Shown here piece after piece: positions 7,576 through 17,276 of a stretch of DNA of 64,000 nucleotides. A program made the position numbers and the translations under genes. The first letter of the stretch is position 1. Each line of letters begins with the position of its first letter. Source of the DNA: Microbacterium maritypicum MF109 (GTDB lineage: Bacteria; Actinomycetota; Actinomycetes; Actinomycetales; Microbacteriaceae); contig NZ_ATAO01000188.1 in assembly GCF_000455825.1 (NCBI RefSeq), positions 1 to 64,000 of the forward strand. The letters run 5' to 3'. Below the pieces are notes generated by a model. The model saw only the letters and a program-made list of their open reading frames with translations, did not search any database and was not told the origin of the DNA.

Positions 7576-7637
7576 GTGATCTCTTTCTCTGGTGTGTGAA
7601 GGTCCAGGTGCGCGTGCGGTACGCGCCTGGGCCCCTA

Positions 7638-9008
7638 CTATCCGCGCGTCTCTTCGACGGCGGGGGCTTCGTACTTCTGGCTCGTGGGGTAGTTCGTCTT
7701 GGTCGGATCGAACGTGTCGGTCGCCGGGTCCTGCTTGCGGCCGAAGCGACGCGTGAGGAATCCGATGATCGACGGGCGGCCCTGCTGCTTGTTCCAGACG
7801 TCGACCCCGACGGCGAACAGGAGCACGAGGCCCTTGATCATGGAGACCACGTCGGCTCCGGCGCCCAGGAGGGCGAGGCCGTTGTTGAGGAACGCCATCA
7901 CGAGACCACCGATGATCGACCCGATCACGGTTCCGATTCCACCGGAGACGGCTGCGCCACCGATGAAGACGGCGGCGATGGCATCCAGCTCCCAGCCGTT
8001 GCCGTCCTGCGGGCCGGAGGCCGTCGCCCTGGCGACGTAGATCATGCCGGCCAACGAGGCGAGCACGGACATGTTCATCATCACGAAGAAGTCGACCCAG
8101 CGGTCCTTCACACCCGACAGTCGCGCGGCCTGCCGGTTGCCGCCGACCGCGTAGATGTGGCGACCGAAGACGGTGTTGTTCGTGATGAACGAGTAGAGGA
8201 TGACCAGGGCCAGCAGGATGATGCCCGAGATCGGGAAGCTGGTGCCCTCGCGCCCGGTGGCGAACAGCCAACCGGCGACGAGGATCACGACCGAGATGAG
8301 CACGACCTTGGTGACGCTCACCCAGAGCGGCGCCATGTCGGCGCCCATCTTGTGCTGGATGCGACGGGTGCGGATCTCCCAGAACACGATCCACGCGACG
8401 CCGGCGAGAGCGAGGAGCATCGTGAAGACGTTGAAGGGCACCGGGATGAACGACAGCTCGGGAAGGTATCCCGCGCCGATGACCTTGAAGCCCTGCGGCA
8501 CCGGAATCGACAGCGAGTCGCCCACCGCCTGGTTCGCCCCTCGGAAGAACAGCATGCCGGCCAGCGTCACGATGAACGCCGGCACCCCGACGTAGGCGAC
8601 CCAGAATCCCTGCCAGGCACCGACCAGCACGCCGACACCGAGACCGAGGAGGATGCCCAACGGCCAGGGGAGGTTCCAGTCCTGCATGGCCTTGGCCACG
8701 ACGATGCCCGTGAACGCGGCGACGGATCCGACGGAGAGGTCGATGTGACCCATGATGATGACCATCACCATGCCGATGGCCAGGATCAGGATGTACGAGT
8801 ACTGGTTGACGACGTTGATCAGGTTGCCGGAGGACAGCGTCAGTCCGGTGCCCTTGAAGATCCACGTCAGCACCTGGAAGACGACCAGGATCACGACCAG
8901 GCTGCCGAGGATGCCGAACTGACGGAGGGTCGACTGCCCTCCCCCGAACATCTTCGTGATGTCCTTGAAGTGGAAGCCGCGCTTCGTTGCGGTGGTGTCG
9001 GTGGTCAT
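7638..9008 (-). CDS. mmsB: Multiple monosaccharide ABC transporter permease
   Basis: This 456-aa membrane protein of the BPD_transp_2 (ribose/xylose/arabinose) permease family has roughly ten or more hydrophobic segments. Family-typical stretches include [44 protein letters not shown] and [19 protein letters not shown]. The length is larger than RbsC (about 320 aa), as expected for the GguB/MmsB subgroup. The start overlaps the upstream ATPase stop by 4 bp (ATGA), giving translational coupling. With the ATPase and ChvE-like protein it forms an importer for monosaccharides. Confidence 0.9.
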   Translation of the reverse strand: MTTDTTATKRGFHFKDITKMFGGGQSTLRQFGILGSLVVILVVFQVLTWIFKGTGLTLSSGNLINVVNQYSYILILAIGMVMVIIMGHIDLSVGSVAAFTGIVVAKAMQDWNLPWPLGILLGLGVGVLVGAWQGFWVAYVGVPAFIVTLAGMLFFRGANQAVGDSLSIPVPQGFKVIGAGYLPELSFIPVPFNVFTMLLALAGVAWIVFWEIRTRRIQHKMGADMAPLWVSVTKVVLISVVILVAGWLFATGREGTSFPISGIILLALVILYSFITNNTVFGRHIYAVGGNRQAARLSGVKDRWVDFFVMMNMSVLASLAGMIYVARATASGPQDGNGWELDAIAAVFIGGAAVSGGIGTVIGSIIGGLVMAFLNNGLALLGAGADVVSMIKGLVLLFAVGVDVWNKQQGRPSIIGFLTRRFGRKQDPATDTFDPTKTNYPTSQKYEAPAVEETRG

Positions 9009-10573
9009 GCGGATGCTTTCTGGGTCGCGGAGGTCATGCTGCGCATGAGGTCCTCAGGTGTCGCCTGGTCGGCCGGGATGCAGTCGGTGACCCGACCTTC
9101 GAAGACGGTGTAGATGCGGTCGGAGATGCCGAGGAGTTCGGGGAGCTCGCTGGAGATGACGATGACGCCCTTGCCCTGAGCCGCGAGTTCGTTGATGATC
9201 GCGTAGATCTCGTACTTCGCACCGACGTCGATGCCACGCGTGGGCTCGTCGAGGATGAGCAGGTCGGGGTCGGTGAACATCCACTTCGCCAGCACGACCT
9301 TCTGCTGGTTCCCACCGGACAGCTTGCCGACACCCTCTTCGACGGAGGGCGTCTTGATGCGCAGCGCCTTGCGATAGCGCTCAGCCACCGAGAACTCCTC
9401 ACGGGAGTCGACGACGCCGTTGTGCGCGATCTTCGAGAGCTTCGCCGCGACGATGGACCGCTTGATCGTGTCGAGCAGGTTGAGTCCGAGCACCTTGCGG
9501 TCCTCGCTGACGTACGCGAGCCCGTGCTTGATCGCCGAGGCGACGTCGTGCAGGGCGACCTCCTGGCCGTCCTTGATCAGGGTGCCGGAGAGGAAGGTGC
9601 CGTAGGAGCGCCCGAAGATGCTCATCGCGAACTCGGTGCGCCCCGCACCCATGAGACCGGCGATGCCGACGACCTCGCCGCGGCGCACGTTGATGTTCGA
9701 GCCCTTCACGACCATGCGCTCCGGCACGGTCGGGTGCTGCACCCACCAGTCCTTGACCTCGAAGAACACCTCGCCGATCTCGGGGGTGCGATCCGGGTAG
9801 CGGCTCTCGAGCGAACGACCGACCATGCCGCGGATGATGCGATCCTCGTTGATCTCCCCGCGTGAGATGTCGAGCGTCTCGACCGTGCGGCCGTCTCGGA
9901 TGATCGTGATCTCGTCGGCGATCTGCTCGATCTCGTTGAGCTTGTGGCTGATCATGATCGACGCGATGCCCTTGGCCTTCAGCCCCAGGATCAGGTCGAG
10001 CAGGTGCTGCGAGTCGTTCTCGTTGAGGGCAGCGGTCGGCTCGTCGAGGATGAGCAGCTTGACGTCCTTGTTCAGCGCCTTGGCGATCTCGATGAGCTGC
10101 TGCTTGCCGACGCCGAGGGTCTTGATCGGCACGTCGGGGTCTTCGCTCAGCCCGACGCGGGCGAGGAGCTCGATGGCCCGCTCCTTCTGAGCCGTCCAGT
10201 CGATGCGTCCGCCGCGCTGGATCTCGTTACCGAGGAAGATGTTCTCGGTGACCGAGAGTTCGGGGATGAGCGCGAGCTCCTGGTGGATGATCGCGATACC
10301 CGCCTGCTCGCTGGCCGCGATGTCCCTGAACCGCTGCTCCTCACCGTAGAGCAGGATCTCGCCGTCGTAGGTTCCGTAGGGGTAGACCCCGGACAGAACC
10401 TTCATCAGGGTCGACTTCCCGGCGCCGTTCTCCCCGCAGATCGCGTGGATCTCGCCGGCGCGGACGGTGATGGAGACGTCGGCCAACGCCTTGACCCCCG
10501 GGAACTCCTTGGTGATGCTGCGCATCTCCAGGATGGGGCCTGACACGGTAGGCAACGTTGCTGTGGTGCTCAC
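9005..10573 (-). CDS. mmsA: Multiple monosaccharide ABC transporter ATP-binding protein
   Basis: This 522-aa protein has two fused nucleotide-binding domains. The first has Walker [10 protein letters not shown] (residues 47-55) and Walker [12 protein letters not shown], but a divergent signature ([14 protein letters not shown]). The second has a degenerate Walker A (GLMGAGRTE) but a canonical [14 protein letters not shown] signature and [12 protein letters not shown]. This asymmetry is usual for RbsA/XylG/MmsA proteins. The GTG at 10573 is chosen because GAGGAAG precedes it by 6 nt. The in-frame ATG at 10618 lies inside the LacI operator and has no SD sequence. It is the first gene of the operon. 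Confidence 0.9.
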   Translation of the reverse strand: MSTTATLPTVSGPILEMRSITKEFPGVKALADVSITVRAGEIHAICGENGAGKSTLMKVLSGVYPYGTYDGEILLYGEEQRFRDIAASEQAGIAIIHQELALIPELSVTENIFLGNEIQRGGRIDWTAQKERAIELLARVGLSEDPDVPIKTLGVGKQQLIEIAKALNKDVKLLILDEPTAALNENDSQHLLDLILGLKAKGIASIMISHKLNEIEQIADEITIIRDGRTVETLDISRGEINEDRIIRGMVGRSLESRYPDRTPEIGEVFFEVKDWWVQHPTVPERMVVKGSNINVRRGEVVGIAGLMGAGRTEFAMSIFGRSYGTFLSGTLIKDGQEVALHDVASAIKHGLAYVSEDRKVLGLNLLDTIKRSIVAAKLSKIAHNGVVDSREEFSVAERYRKALRIKTPSVEEGVGKLSGGNQQKVVLAKWMFTDPDLLILDEPTRGIDVGAKYEIYAIINELAAQGKGVIVISSELPELLGISDRIYTVFEGRVTDCIPADQATPEDLMRSMTSATQKASA

Positions 10574-10604
10574 GGATCTTCCTCGCGACGTGCGGTCACC
10601 TTCG

Positions 10605-10620
10605 ATGTGACCGTTCACAT
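10605..10620. promoter_or_regulatory. LacI-family operator 1, in front of the sugar ABC operon
   Basis: On the minus strand the site reads ATGTGAACGGTCACAT: perfect 6-bp arms and a central CG, as in LacI/PurR-family operators. It lies between the ABC operon start (10573) and promoter-like elements (AT-rich GATATA/TATACC at 10622-10629, TTGACA at 10650-10655). A 14/16 copy occurs in front of the adjacent lacI-type gene. Confidence 0.65.
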
Positions 10621-10649
10621 CGGTATATCGTCGTCTTCCGTGGGACCGG

Positions 10650-10655
10650 TGTCAA
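10650..10655 (-). promoter_or_regulatory. -35 TTGACA of the sugar ABC operon
   Basis: A perfect minus-strand TTGACA is followed by AT-rich TATA-like sequence at 10622-10631. The best -10 choice (ACGATA, 10626-10631) gives an 18-bp spacer. The operator lies just downstream, so a bound repressor would block initiation or early elongation. Confidence 0.45.
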
Positions 10656-10785
10656 GTCGGCACCGGCAATTCGAATCCGGACCGTGACACTGTTGCTGCC
10701 GGCGCCATCTCGATCCACCACGCGACGGCACGGATCGAAAGGATTCGATGAATTCGAGCGGCGCGCCAGCGCTGCACGGAACGCG

Positions 10786-11799
10786 TCAGCGGATCGCGGC
10801 GGACTCGCGCGCGCGCAGGATCGTCTGCAGCGGCCCGAACGTCGGCGGCTGCTCCCCCCGGATCTGCGCGAGCAGGATGCGCACTGCTCGACGACCGAGC
10901 TCGGGGAAGTCCTGGTGCACGGTGCTGAGCGTGGGAGCAACGTGCGCCGCGACCGGGATGTCGTCGAAGCCGATGACGCTCACATCGTGCGGCACCCGCA
11001 CACCGGAATCACGGAAACCGTGCATCAGCCCGATCGCCATCAGATCGTTCGCGGCGAACACCGCAGTGAAGTCACGCCGGAGCGACAGCTCCTTGCCGGC
11101 GAAGTAACCGAAGTCGGCCGTCCAGTCGCCGCGGATCGGCGGGAACGTCGGCAGATCGGCCTCGCGCAGACCGTCGAGATAGCCGCGCATGCGCGACTCC
11201 GCCTCGATCCAGTCCTGGGGACCGGCCAGGTGCAGGATGTCGCTGTGACCGAGCGAGATCAGGTGCTCGGTCGCCGCTTTGGCACCCGCGACCTGATCGG
11301 CGGACAGGCTCACGCCATCGGAACCCGAAGCCGTCTGCAGGGTCACGAACGGCATGTCGACCGACATGCCGCGCAGCACATGGAACACCCGCACCTGCGG
11401 GGCGAGCACCACGATGCCGTCGGCCTGCTCACGCGACAGCTGCCGCACCGCATGGCCGATGGCCTCCGGCGTCGTGTCGGCGAGGTTCAGGGTCGAGACC
11501 GAATAGCCCTCCTCCCGCGCCGCATCCTCGATGCCGGCGATGGACGAGGTGGGTCCGAACTCCCCGATCGTGGCCGACAGGATGCCCAGCATGTTCGACT
11601 TGCTGGTGACCAGGGCGCGCGCGGCGAGGTTCGGCCGGTAGTCGAGGACCGAGATGGCGTCGAGCACCTTGGCCTTCGTCTCGGGCCGGATGCTCGGATG
11701 ATCGTTGAGCACGCGGGACACGGTCTGATGCGAGACACCGGCGAGGCGGGCGACGTCGCGAATGCTCGGCAGGCGGGCGCGCTCGGAGGCGGTGGACAT
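10786..11799 (-). CDS. LacI-family regulator of the monosaccharide ABC operon
   Basis: This 337-aa regulator has an N-terminal LacI HTH (SIRDVARLAGVSHQTVSRVLNDHPSIRPETKAKV, about residues 13-46) followed by a periplasmic-binding-protein-like effector domain ending in a family-typical VIGFDDIPVAAHVAPTLSTV. The ATG at 11799 has GGAGG at 6-nt spacing. A GTG one codon upstream would sit too close to it. The gene is on the same strand and immediately upstream of the ABC operon, 212 bp away. Because near-identical operators stand before both, it most likely represses the transporter and itself until a monosaccharide or its derivative binds. Confidence 0.9.
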   Translation of the reverse strand: MSTASERARLPSIRDVARLAGVSHQTVSRVLNDHPSIRPETKAKVLDAISVLDYRPNLAARALVTSKSNMLGILSATIGEFGPTSSIAGIEDAAREEGYSVSTLNLADTTPEAIGHAVRQLSREQADGIVVLAPQVRVFHVLRGMSVDMPFVTLQTASGSDGVSLSADQVAGAKAATEHLISLGHSDILHLAGPQDWIEAESRMRGYLDGLREADLPTFPPIRGDWTADFGYFAGKELSLRRDFTAVFAANDLMAIGLMHGFRDSGVRVPHDVSVIGFDDIPVAAHVAPTLSTVHQDFPELGRRAVRILLAQIRGEQPPTFGPLQTILRARESAAIR

Positions 11800-11814
11800 C
11801 ACTTGCCTCCTTGC

Positions 11815-11830
11815 GTGTGCACGGTCACAT
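11815..11830. promoter_or_regulatory. LacI-family operator 2, autoregulatory
   Basis: The sequence GTGTGCACGGTCACAT matches operator 1 at 14 of 16 positions and keeps the central CG. It lies between the lacI-type start (11799) and a minus-strand -10-like CATAAT (11840-11845), the right place for autorepression. Confidence 0.6.
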
Positions 11831-11979
11831 CCCCACTACATTATGTCGGTCGACGCCGGCGCGTGCACCTCTCGACGGCGGGACCGTCGCCGAACGGCTT
11901 GTGCCCGGGCACCGGAACGACCCCCCGGTTTCGTCGGGCGGCACCGGATCCGCTCCGGCCCGCATGGCATGGTGACGAC

Positions 11980-13467
11980 GTGGACACTCTGCTGCGCGGC
12001 GGGCGCGTGATCGACCCGAAGACGGAGACCGACCGGATCACCGATCTGCTGATCGCGGGCGGGCGGGTGGCGGCGGTCGGCGACGGGCTCATGGCGCCAC
12101 CCGATGGCGAGGTCGTCGATGCCGCCGGCCTCATCATCGGGCCGGGTTTCGTCGACCTGCACAGCCACGTGCACTCGATCGCGGGGCACCGGCTGCAGGC
12201 GATGGACGGTGTCACCACCGCCCTCGACCTCGAAGCAGGGCTCATGCCGATCGCCGAGGCCCTCGCGCGCGCCGCGGCCGACGGGCGCCCCCTGAACTAC
12301 GGGTTCTCGGCCTCCTGGTCGCAGGCACGGGCATACGCGCACCTCGACCGGGTGCCCGTCGCCGACTTCACCGCGTCGATGGATCTGCTCGGCACGCCCG
12401 AGTGGCAGCGCTCCTCCTCCCCCGCGGAACGCCGCCGCTGGCTCGGTCTGCTCGAAGACGAGCTGGGAGCGGGGGCTCTCGGCATCGGCGTTCTCATGGG
12501 ATACGCACCACGGTCCGATCCCGACGAATATCTCGACCTCGCACGTCTGGCCGCCGCAGCGCACGCCCCGACCTTCACGCACGTGCGGGAGCTGATCGAA
12601 GCCGACCCCCGCACGCCGATCGACGGCTCGGAAGAGCTCGTGCGCGCCGCTGCCGAGACCGGGGCCGCGATGCACCACTGCCATGTGAACAGCACCTCGC
12701 TGCGCCACGTCGACCGCGTGCTGGGCCTGCTCGACCGCAGCCGCGCCGCCGGATCCCGCGTCACCGTCGAGGCATACCCCTACGGGGCCGGCAGCACGGC
12801 GATCGGCGCCTTCTTCCTGGCGCCGGAGAAGCTCCCAGGCCTCGGCATCACTCCACGGTCTCTCGTGCTCGTCGACACCGGCGAGCGCATCGCCGATGAG
12901 GCCCGCCTGCGCGAGGTACGCGCGACGGACCCCGGTGCCACCTGCATCGTCACGTTCCTCGACGAGGGCGACCCGTTCGACCGCGCACACCTGCACCGTG
13001 CCCTGGCCTACCCGGATTCGATCGTGGCGAGCGATGCGATGCCGATCTCGTGGAACGCGAGCGGCGGACGCACCGTCTACGAACAGCGCGACTGGCCGCT
13101 TCCCGCCGGCGGCCACACTCATCCGCGCACCGCGGGCACCTTCGCGAAGTCGTTGCGGCTCATGGTTCTCGAGAGCGGCACGTGGAGCTGGCTCGAAGCC
13201 TTCCGCCGCTGCTCGTTCCTCCCCGCGCGGGTCCTGGACGAGGTCTCGTCCGGCATGCGGGGCAAGGGACATGTGGCGGTCGGGGCGGATGCCGACATCG
13301 TGGTGATCGACCCGACGACGTTGACCGACAGGGCGAGCTACGCCGACCCGATCCGACCGTCGCGGGGCGTCCGGGAGCTCTACGTCCACGGCACTCGCGT
13401 CGTGCACGAAGGAGAGATCGTGACCGCAGCCCTGCCGGGCCGCGCCGTACGAGGGGATGCCGCGTGA
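11980..13467 (+). CDS. Amidohydrolase, D-aminoacylase/N-acyl-D-amino-acid deacylase-like
   Basis: This 495-aa amidohydrolase has an N-terminal beta-sandwich part (DTLLRGGRVIDPKT) and the metal-binding HxH in GPGFVDLHSHVH (H61, H63). Later candidate ligands are THVRE, HHCHVNS and the Asp of VASDAMPISW. In the D-aminoacylase family the bridging residue after GVTT is usually Cys; here the GVTTALDLEAG segment has E85, so chemistry or specificity may differ. Enzymes of this group remove N-acyl groups from D-amino acids or act on related amides. The start chosen is GTG 11980. It has no SD, and a weak CATGGT box lies 6 nt upstream. The stop overlaps the next gene (GTGA). It opens the long plus-strand cluster. 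Confidence 0.8.
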   Translation: MDTLLRGGRVIDPKTETDRITDLLIAGGRVAAVGDGLMAPPDGEVVDAAGLIIGPGFVDLHSHVHSIAGHRLQAMDGVTTALDLEAGLMPIAEALARAAADGRPLNYGFSASWSQARAYAHLDRVPVADFTASMDLLGTPEWQRSSSPAERRRWLGLLEDELGAGALGIGVLMGYAPRSDPDEYLDLARLAAAAHAPTFTHVRELIEADPRTPIDGSEELVRAAAETGAAMHHCHVNSTSLRHVDRVLGLLDRSRAAGSRVTVEAYPYGAGSTAIGAFFLAPEKLPGLGITPRSLVLVDTGERIADEARLREVRATDPGATCIVTFLDEGDPFDRAHLHRALAYPDSIVASDAMPISWNASGGRTVYEQRDWPLPAGGHTHPRTAGTFAKSLRLMVLESGTWSWLEAFRRCSFLPARVLDEVSSGMRGKGHVAVGADADIVVIDPTTLTDRASYADPIRPSRGVRELYVHGTRVVHEGEIVTAALPGRAVRGDAA

Positions 13468-14792
13468 ACGACGACCTGCAGGAGTTCTTGGACGCCACCG
13501 CCGCAGACCTGGGCGTACCCGGCGCGGTGGTCGGTGTGATCGACGGGGATCGGGAGCTCATCGCGACGACCGGCGTCGCCGCGGTCGACACCGGCGCCGC
13601 GGTGACGGAGAGCACCCTGTTCCAGGTCGGCTCGACCTCGAAGACCTTCACGGGAACCGTCGCGATGCACCTGGTCGAGAACGGCGCGCTCGACCTGGAC
13701 ACACGCGTGGTCGACGTGCTCCCCGACCTTCGTCTCGCCGACGGGGAGGCCCTCGCGGCGCTGCGCATCCGGCACCTCCTCACGCATTCCGGAGGGTTCC
13801 TGGGTGACGCGGATGATCGGCCAGGGTGGGATGACGACGCCCTCGCCCGCAACGTGGCCACCTTCTCCGATCTTCCGCAGTTCTTCGCGCCCGGTACCAT
13901 CGCCTCGTACAGCAACGCCGGCATCCGGCTGCTGGGTCGCGTGATCGAGACGATCACGGGTGAGACGTTCGAGCAGGCGGTGCAGCGCGTCGTCCTCGAT
14001 CCGCTGGGCATGACGGAGACGTTCTTCTTCCCGTGGGACGTGATCGCTCGCCCCCATGCGGTGGGGCACGTCCCCGGCGAGAACGGAGCGATGGCGACCT
14101 TCCCGCACTGGCCCCTGACTCGCGACATCGCGGCCGAGGGCGGCATCGTGTCGTCGGTGCGCGATCAGCTCGCCTACGCCCGTTTCCAGATGCGCGGCGA
14201 GTCCGAGGGCACGCCACCCGTGGGCGACGCGACCCGGCTCCTGATGCAGCAGCCCCACCTCGCCGCCGGTCCGCCCATCGACGCGATCGGTCTGCCCTGG
14301 CTGCTCAGCCGACACGGTTCGGCTCGCGTCGTGATGCATGGGGGGAACATCTCCGACACGCAGCTGAGCGAGTTCGTGATGGCTCCGGAGGAAGACCTGG
14401 CCGTCACCGTGCTGACCAACAGCGGCAGCGGCAAGGCACTCGGGGCGCAGCTCGTCGACTGGTGCTTCGCACGGCTTCGCGGCATCGAGAAGCCCCCCGA
14501 GACGGCGGAGCTGCACGCGGTGGAGCTGCTCGAGGAGATGGTCGGCACCTACGACGCCGGGCAGTGGCGCTACGACGTCACCCGTGTCGGCGATGCGCTC
14601 GAGTTCGCGATGGTGCTGCGTGAGGACATCGCCGCCCTCGGTATCCCGGCCCGCCCGCCGCTGCGGCTACGCGTGCGCGCCGACGGCGCCCTCATCACCG
14701 ACGCCGATCAGCCCGTAGGGCGCGTGCTCGACGCGGCTGAGGGTGGTCCCGAGCTGCTCCACGTGGGCATGCGCGCCGTGCGACGCCGCTGA
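13464..14792 (+). CDS. Serine hydrolase, beta-lactamase/S12 family (copy A)
   Basis: This 442-aa protein has the class C beta-lactamase/S12 peptidase fold. The nucleophile motif is S57-T-S-K60, the Tyr motif Y149-S-N151, and a third-motif HGG lies near residue 293. A C-terminal extension of about 100 residues resembles the lipocalin-like domain of D-aminopeptidase-type members. There is no signal peptide, so it is cytoplasmic. That argues for a peptidase, amidase or esterase acting on imported substrates, not a secreted beta-lactamase. S12 enzymes often recognise D-residues. The GTG start overlaps the amidohydrolase stop, with GAGGGG upstream. The 142-bp gap that follows may hold a second promoter. 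Confidence 0.83.
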   Translation: MNDDLQEFLDATAADLGVPGAVVGVIDGDRELIATTGVAAVDTGAAVTESTLFQVGSTSKTFTGTVAMHLVENGALDLDTRVVDVLPDLRLADGEALAALRIRHLLTHSGGFLGDADDRPGWDDDALARNVATFSDLPQFFAPGTIASYSNAGIRLLGRVIETITGETFEQAVQRVVLDPLGMTETFFFPWDVIARPHAVGHVPGENGAMATFPHWPLTRDIAAEGGIVSSVRDQLAYARFQMRGESEGTPPVGDATRLLMQQPHLAAGPPIDAIGLPWLLSRHGSARVVMHGGNISDTQLSEFVMAPEEDLAVTVLTNSGSGKALGAQLVDWCFARLRGIEKPPETAELHAVELLEEMVGTYDAGQWRYDVTRVGDALEFAMVLREDIAALGIPARPPLRLRVRADGALITDADQPVGRVLDAAEGGPELLHVGMRAVRRR

Positions 14793-14872
14793 CCGCCGAT
14801 CCTTCGTCCGGGCGCACCAAGGTCTGGAGAAGTCTCGTCGCCGGGCACCAACGAGGCGATGGAGCACGCGAA

Positions 14873-14878
14873 TAGTCT
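14873..14878 (+). promoter_or_regulatory. Possible internal -10 (TAGTCT) before S12 copy B
   Basis: TAGTCT occurs in the 142-bp gap between the two S12 genes, the largest gap in the cluster, about 57 nt before the next start. No convincing -35 is seen. It is a weak candidate for an internal promoter. Confidence 0.25.
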
Positions 14879-14934
14879 CGGCCCCATCGCCGTCGCCCGA
14901 AGACGACGGCCCCACTCGACGAAGAGGAGCGCAC

Positions 14935-16323
14935 GTGTCCGACCTGAACGAAATCGGCAGCTGGGTGCGGGAGAACCTTCCCACGATGCTGGCCGACGCG
15001 CACATCCCCGCGGCATCCGTCGCGATCCTGGCCGGTGGCGAGATCTTCACCACCGCTTCCGGGATCCTCAACCGCAACACCGGCGTCGAAGCCGACGAGG
15101 ACTCGGTCTTCCAGATCGGCTCGATCACGAAGACGTGGACCGCGACGCTCATCATGCAGCTCGTCGACGAGGGTCTGCTCGACCTCGATGCCCCGGTGCG
15201 CGACACCGTGCCCGCGTTCGCGATCGGCGATGACGCGGCGGCGAGCGCGATCACCCCCCGCCAGCTGCTGAGCCACGTGAGCGGGTTCGAGGGCGACCTC
15301 TTCAACGACACGGGTGTCGGCGATGACGCGGTCGAGAAGTATCTCGCGACGATCGCCGACGCTCCGCAGCTCTTCGCCCCCGGCGAGCGCTTCTCGTACA
15401 ACAACGCCGCATTCGTGGTGCTCGGCCGCATCGTCGAGGTGCTGCGCGGCACGTCGTACGACCAGGCACTGCGCACGCACCTCGCCGCCCCGCTGGGCCT
15501 CACGCACGTGGCCACGACGGCCGCCGAGGCGATCATGTTCCGTGCAGCGCTCGGGCACATCCCCGCCGAGAGCGGCGATGAGCCGGTCCCCGCGCCGGTG
15601 TGGAGCCTGGTGCGCTCGAACGCCCCGGCCGGATCGATGCTCGCCATGACGGCACGCGACCTCGTGACCTACGCCCGCATGCACCTCGACGGCGGGGTCT
15701 CCGCCGACGGCACGCGGGTGCTCTCGGAGCAGAGCGTGCGAGCGATGCAGGAGCGGCAGGTCGATCTGCCGGAGCTCGGCCTGATGGGCGATGCCTGGGG
15801 CCTCGGCTGGGAGATCTTCGACTGGGACGGCGGACCCGTGATCGGGCACGACGGCGGCACGATCGGACAGAACGCGTTCCTGCGGATGGTCCCTGGCGCG
15901 GGGGTCGCGGTGGCCGTGCTCACGAACGGCGGGCGCACGGTCGACGCCTATCACGCGATCACATCGAAGGTGCTGGCGGCTCTCGCCGGGGTCACCGTAC
16001 CCACGCTCCCCTCGGTTCCGGAGTCACCGGTGCCGATCGACCTCGAACGGGTGCTGGGCACCTACTCGTCGTCGGTCTCCGACTCGACGGTGCGTGTCGA
16101 CGACCAGGGTCGCATCTGGCTGGAGCGCACCATGAAGGGCATCTTCGCCGAGCTGGGTCCGGCTCCCGAACCGGTGGAGCTCGTCGGCTGGGCCGGCGAC
16201 ACCCTGCTCCCGCGCGAACCGCAGAACGGCATGCACATGCCGCATGCGTTCGTCGGCGACGACGGCAGCGGCCGCGCGCTGTACCTGCACACCGGACGCG
16301 CCGATCGCCGGGTGGACGCGTGA
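14935..16323 (+). CDS. Serine hydrolase, beta-lactamase/S12 family (copy B)
   Basis: This 462-aa S12-fold hydrolase has motif S63-I-T-K66, Tyr motif Y155-N-N157 and an HDGGTIGQ third-motif region. A C-terminal domain (from about residue 360) includes LERVLGTYSSSVSDSTVRV. The GTG start has GAGGAG at suitable spacing. It is clearly paralogous to the C-terminal half of the S9-S12 fusion encoded at 22948-26280: both share QIGS-x-TK, LVDEG-x-LDLDAP and DWDG-x-x-x-x-GHDG patterns. There is no export signal. It is probably a cytoplasmic peptidase or amidase. The GTGA overlap links it to the next gene. Confidence 0.83.
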   Translation: MSDLNEIGSWVRENLPTMLADAHIPAASVAILAGGEIFTTASGILNRNTGVEADEDSVFQIGSITKTWTATLIMQLVDEGLLDLDAPVRDTVPAFAIGDDAAASAITPRQLLSHVSGFEGDLFNDTGVGDDAVEKYLATIADAPQLFAPGERFSYNNAAFVVLGRIVEVLRGTSYDQALRTHLAAPLGLTHVATTAAEAIMFRAALGHIPAESGDEPVPAPVWSLVRSNAPAGSMLAMTARDLVTYARMHLDGGVSADGTRVLSEQSVRAMQERQVDLPELGLMGDAWGLGWEIFDWDGGPVIGHDGGTIGQNAFLRMVPGAGVAVAVLTNGGRTVDAYHAITSKVLAALAGVTVPTLPSVPESPVPIDLERVLGTYSSSVSDSTVRVDDQGRIWLERTMKGIFAELGPAPEPVELVGWAGDTLLPREPQNGMHMPHAFVGDDGSGRALYLHTGRADRRVDA

Positions 16324-17237
16324 CCATCACGACGACCCCGGCATCCGAGACGTCCGCGCAGATCGCCGAGATCTTCGCCGGCGCGGGAGCCACGGGCTTC
16401 CTGCACGCGCGGGAGATCGGCGTGGCCGACGGTCCCGAGGTGACCGTCGGCGCCGACGAACCGGTGGTGCTCGCCTCGGTCTTCAAGATCCTGGTGCTCA
16501 CCGCCTACGTGCGGGCGGTCGCCGCGGGCGAGCTCGACCCGACGGCCCGCACGACCGTGACGGCGCGCTACCGGATCGGCGGCGTGGGCACCGCCGGCTT
16601 CGCGGACGACGTCGAGGCCAGTTGGCGCGACCTGGCGCTGAACATGATGTCGATGAGCGACAACGCGGCGACCGACGTGATCTACCACCGCCTCGGAACC
16701 GAGGCGGTGGACCGGGTCATCGCCGACCTGGGGTTGGCGGACACCCGACTCATCGGATGCTGCGAAGACCTGTTCGCCTCGGTGATCGCCGACCTCGGCG
16801 GTACCCCGGACAGCCACCTGGACGAGCTGTTCACCGGCGCGACCGCAGAGCAGATCCTCGCGCTCGACGCCGTGCAGCCGCTGCGGACCTCGCACTCCAC
16901 GCCGCGGGATGTCACCACACTGCTGAACGCCCTGTGGACCGACACCGCAGCCCCGGCCGAGGCCTGCCGTCAGGCGCGCGACATCATGGCGCTGCAGATC
17001 TGGCCGCATCGGCTGACCGCCGGATTCCCCGGCGAGGTGCGCATCGCCGCGAAGACCGGCACGCTGCCCACCTGGCGCAACGAGGCCGGCGTCGTGACCT
17101 ATCCCGACGGCCGTCGGTACGCGGTGGCCGTGTTCACCCGGGCCGCCTCGCTCGCCGACCGGCAGCCGCTCGTCGACGCCTCGATCGGCCGTGCCGCCTT
17201 CGCCGCCGTCGAGGCCCTGCGCACACAGACCGTCTGA
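16320..17237 (+). CDS. Class A beta-lactamase-like serine hydrolase
   Basis: This 305-aa protein shows the three motifs of class A penicillin-recognising enzymes: S53-V-F-K56, S113-D-N115 and a KTGT box near residue 245. I could not place a clear E166-type omega-loop glutamate; the region carries LIGCCEDLF instead. No signal peptide is present, which is unusual for a real beta-lactamase, so a cytoplasmic amidase or peptidase role with a D-residue or beta-lactam-like substrate is more plausible. It starts at GTG 16320 inside the previous stop. Antibiotic resistance is possible but not supported by location. Confidence 0.78.
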   Translation: MTITTTPASETSAQIAEIFAGAGATGFLHAREIGVADGPEVTVGADEPVVLASVFKILVLTAYVRAVAAGELDPTARTTVTARYRIGGVGTAGFADDVEASWRDLALNMMSMSDNAATDVIYHRLGTEAVDRVIADLGLADTRLIGCCEDLFASVIADLGGTPDSHLDELFTGATAEQILALDAVQPLRTSHSTPRDVTTLLNALWTDTAAPAEACRQARDIMALQIWPHRLTAGFPGEVRIAAKTGTLPTWRNEAGVVTYPDGRRYAVAVFTRAASLADRQPLVDASIGRAAFAAVEALRTQTV

Positions 17238-17239
17238 TC

Positions 17240-17276
17240 CGCACTCCCCCCTGCACCACCGCACTCCCCCTGCACG
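17240..17276. repeat. Short tandem direct repeat in intergenic leader
   Basis: The unit CGCACTCCCCC(C)TGCAC occurs twice, about 20 nt apart, directly after the class-A-like hydrolase stop. A third partial unit (CACCTGCACCA) follows, before the binding-protein SD. The purpose is unknown. Confidence 0.4.

Noticed and set aside
10558-11979. N-terminal extension of the amidohydrolase frame by about 470 codons
   Set aside because: The extension is antisense to the LacI gene and has no homology-like features. The family N-terminus begins at DTLLRGGRVIDPKT.
13464-17237. Reading the three beta-lactamase-fold genes as antibiotic resistance genes
   Set aside because: None has a signal peptide, and they are embedded in a peptide-catabolic operon. 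Resistance cannot be excluded but is not supported.
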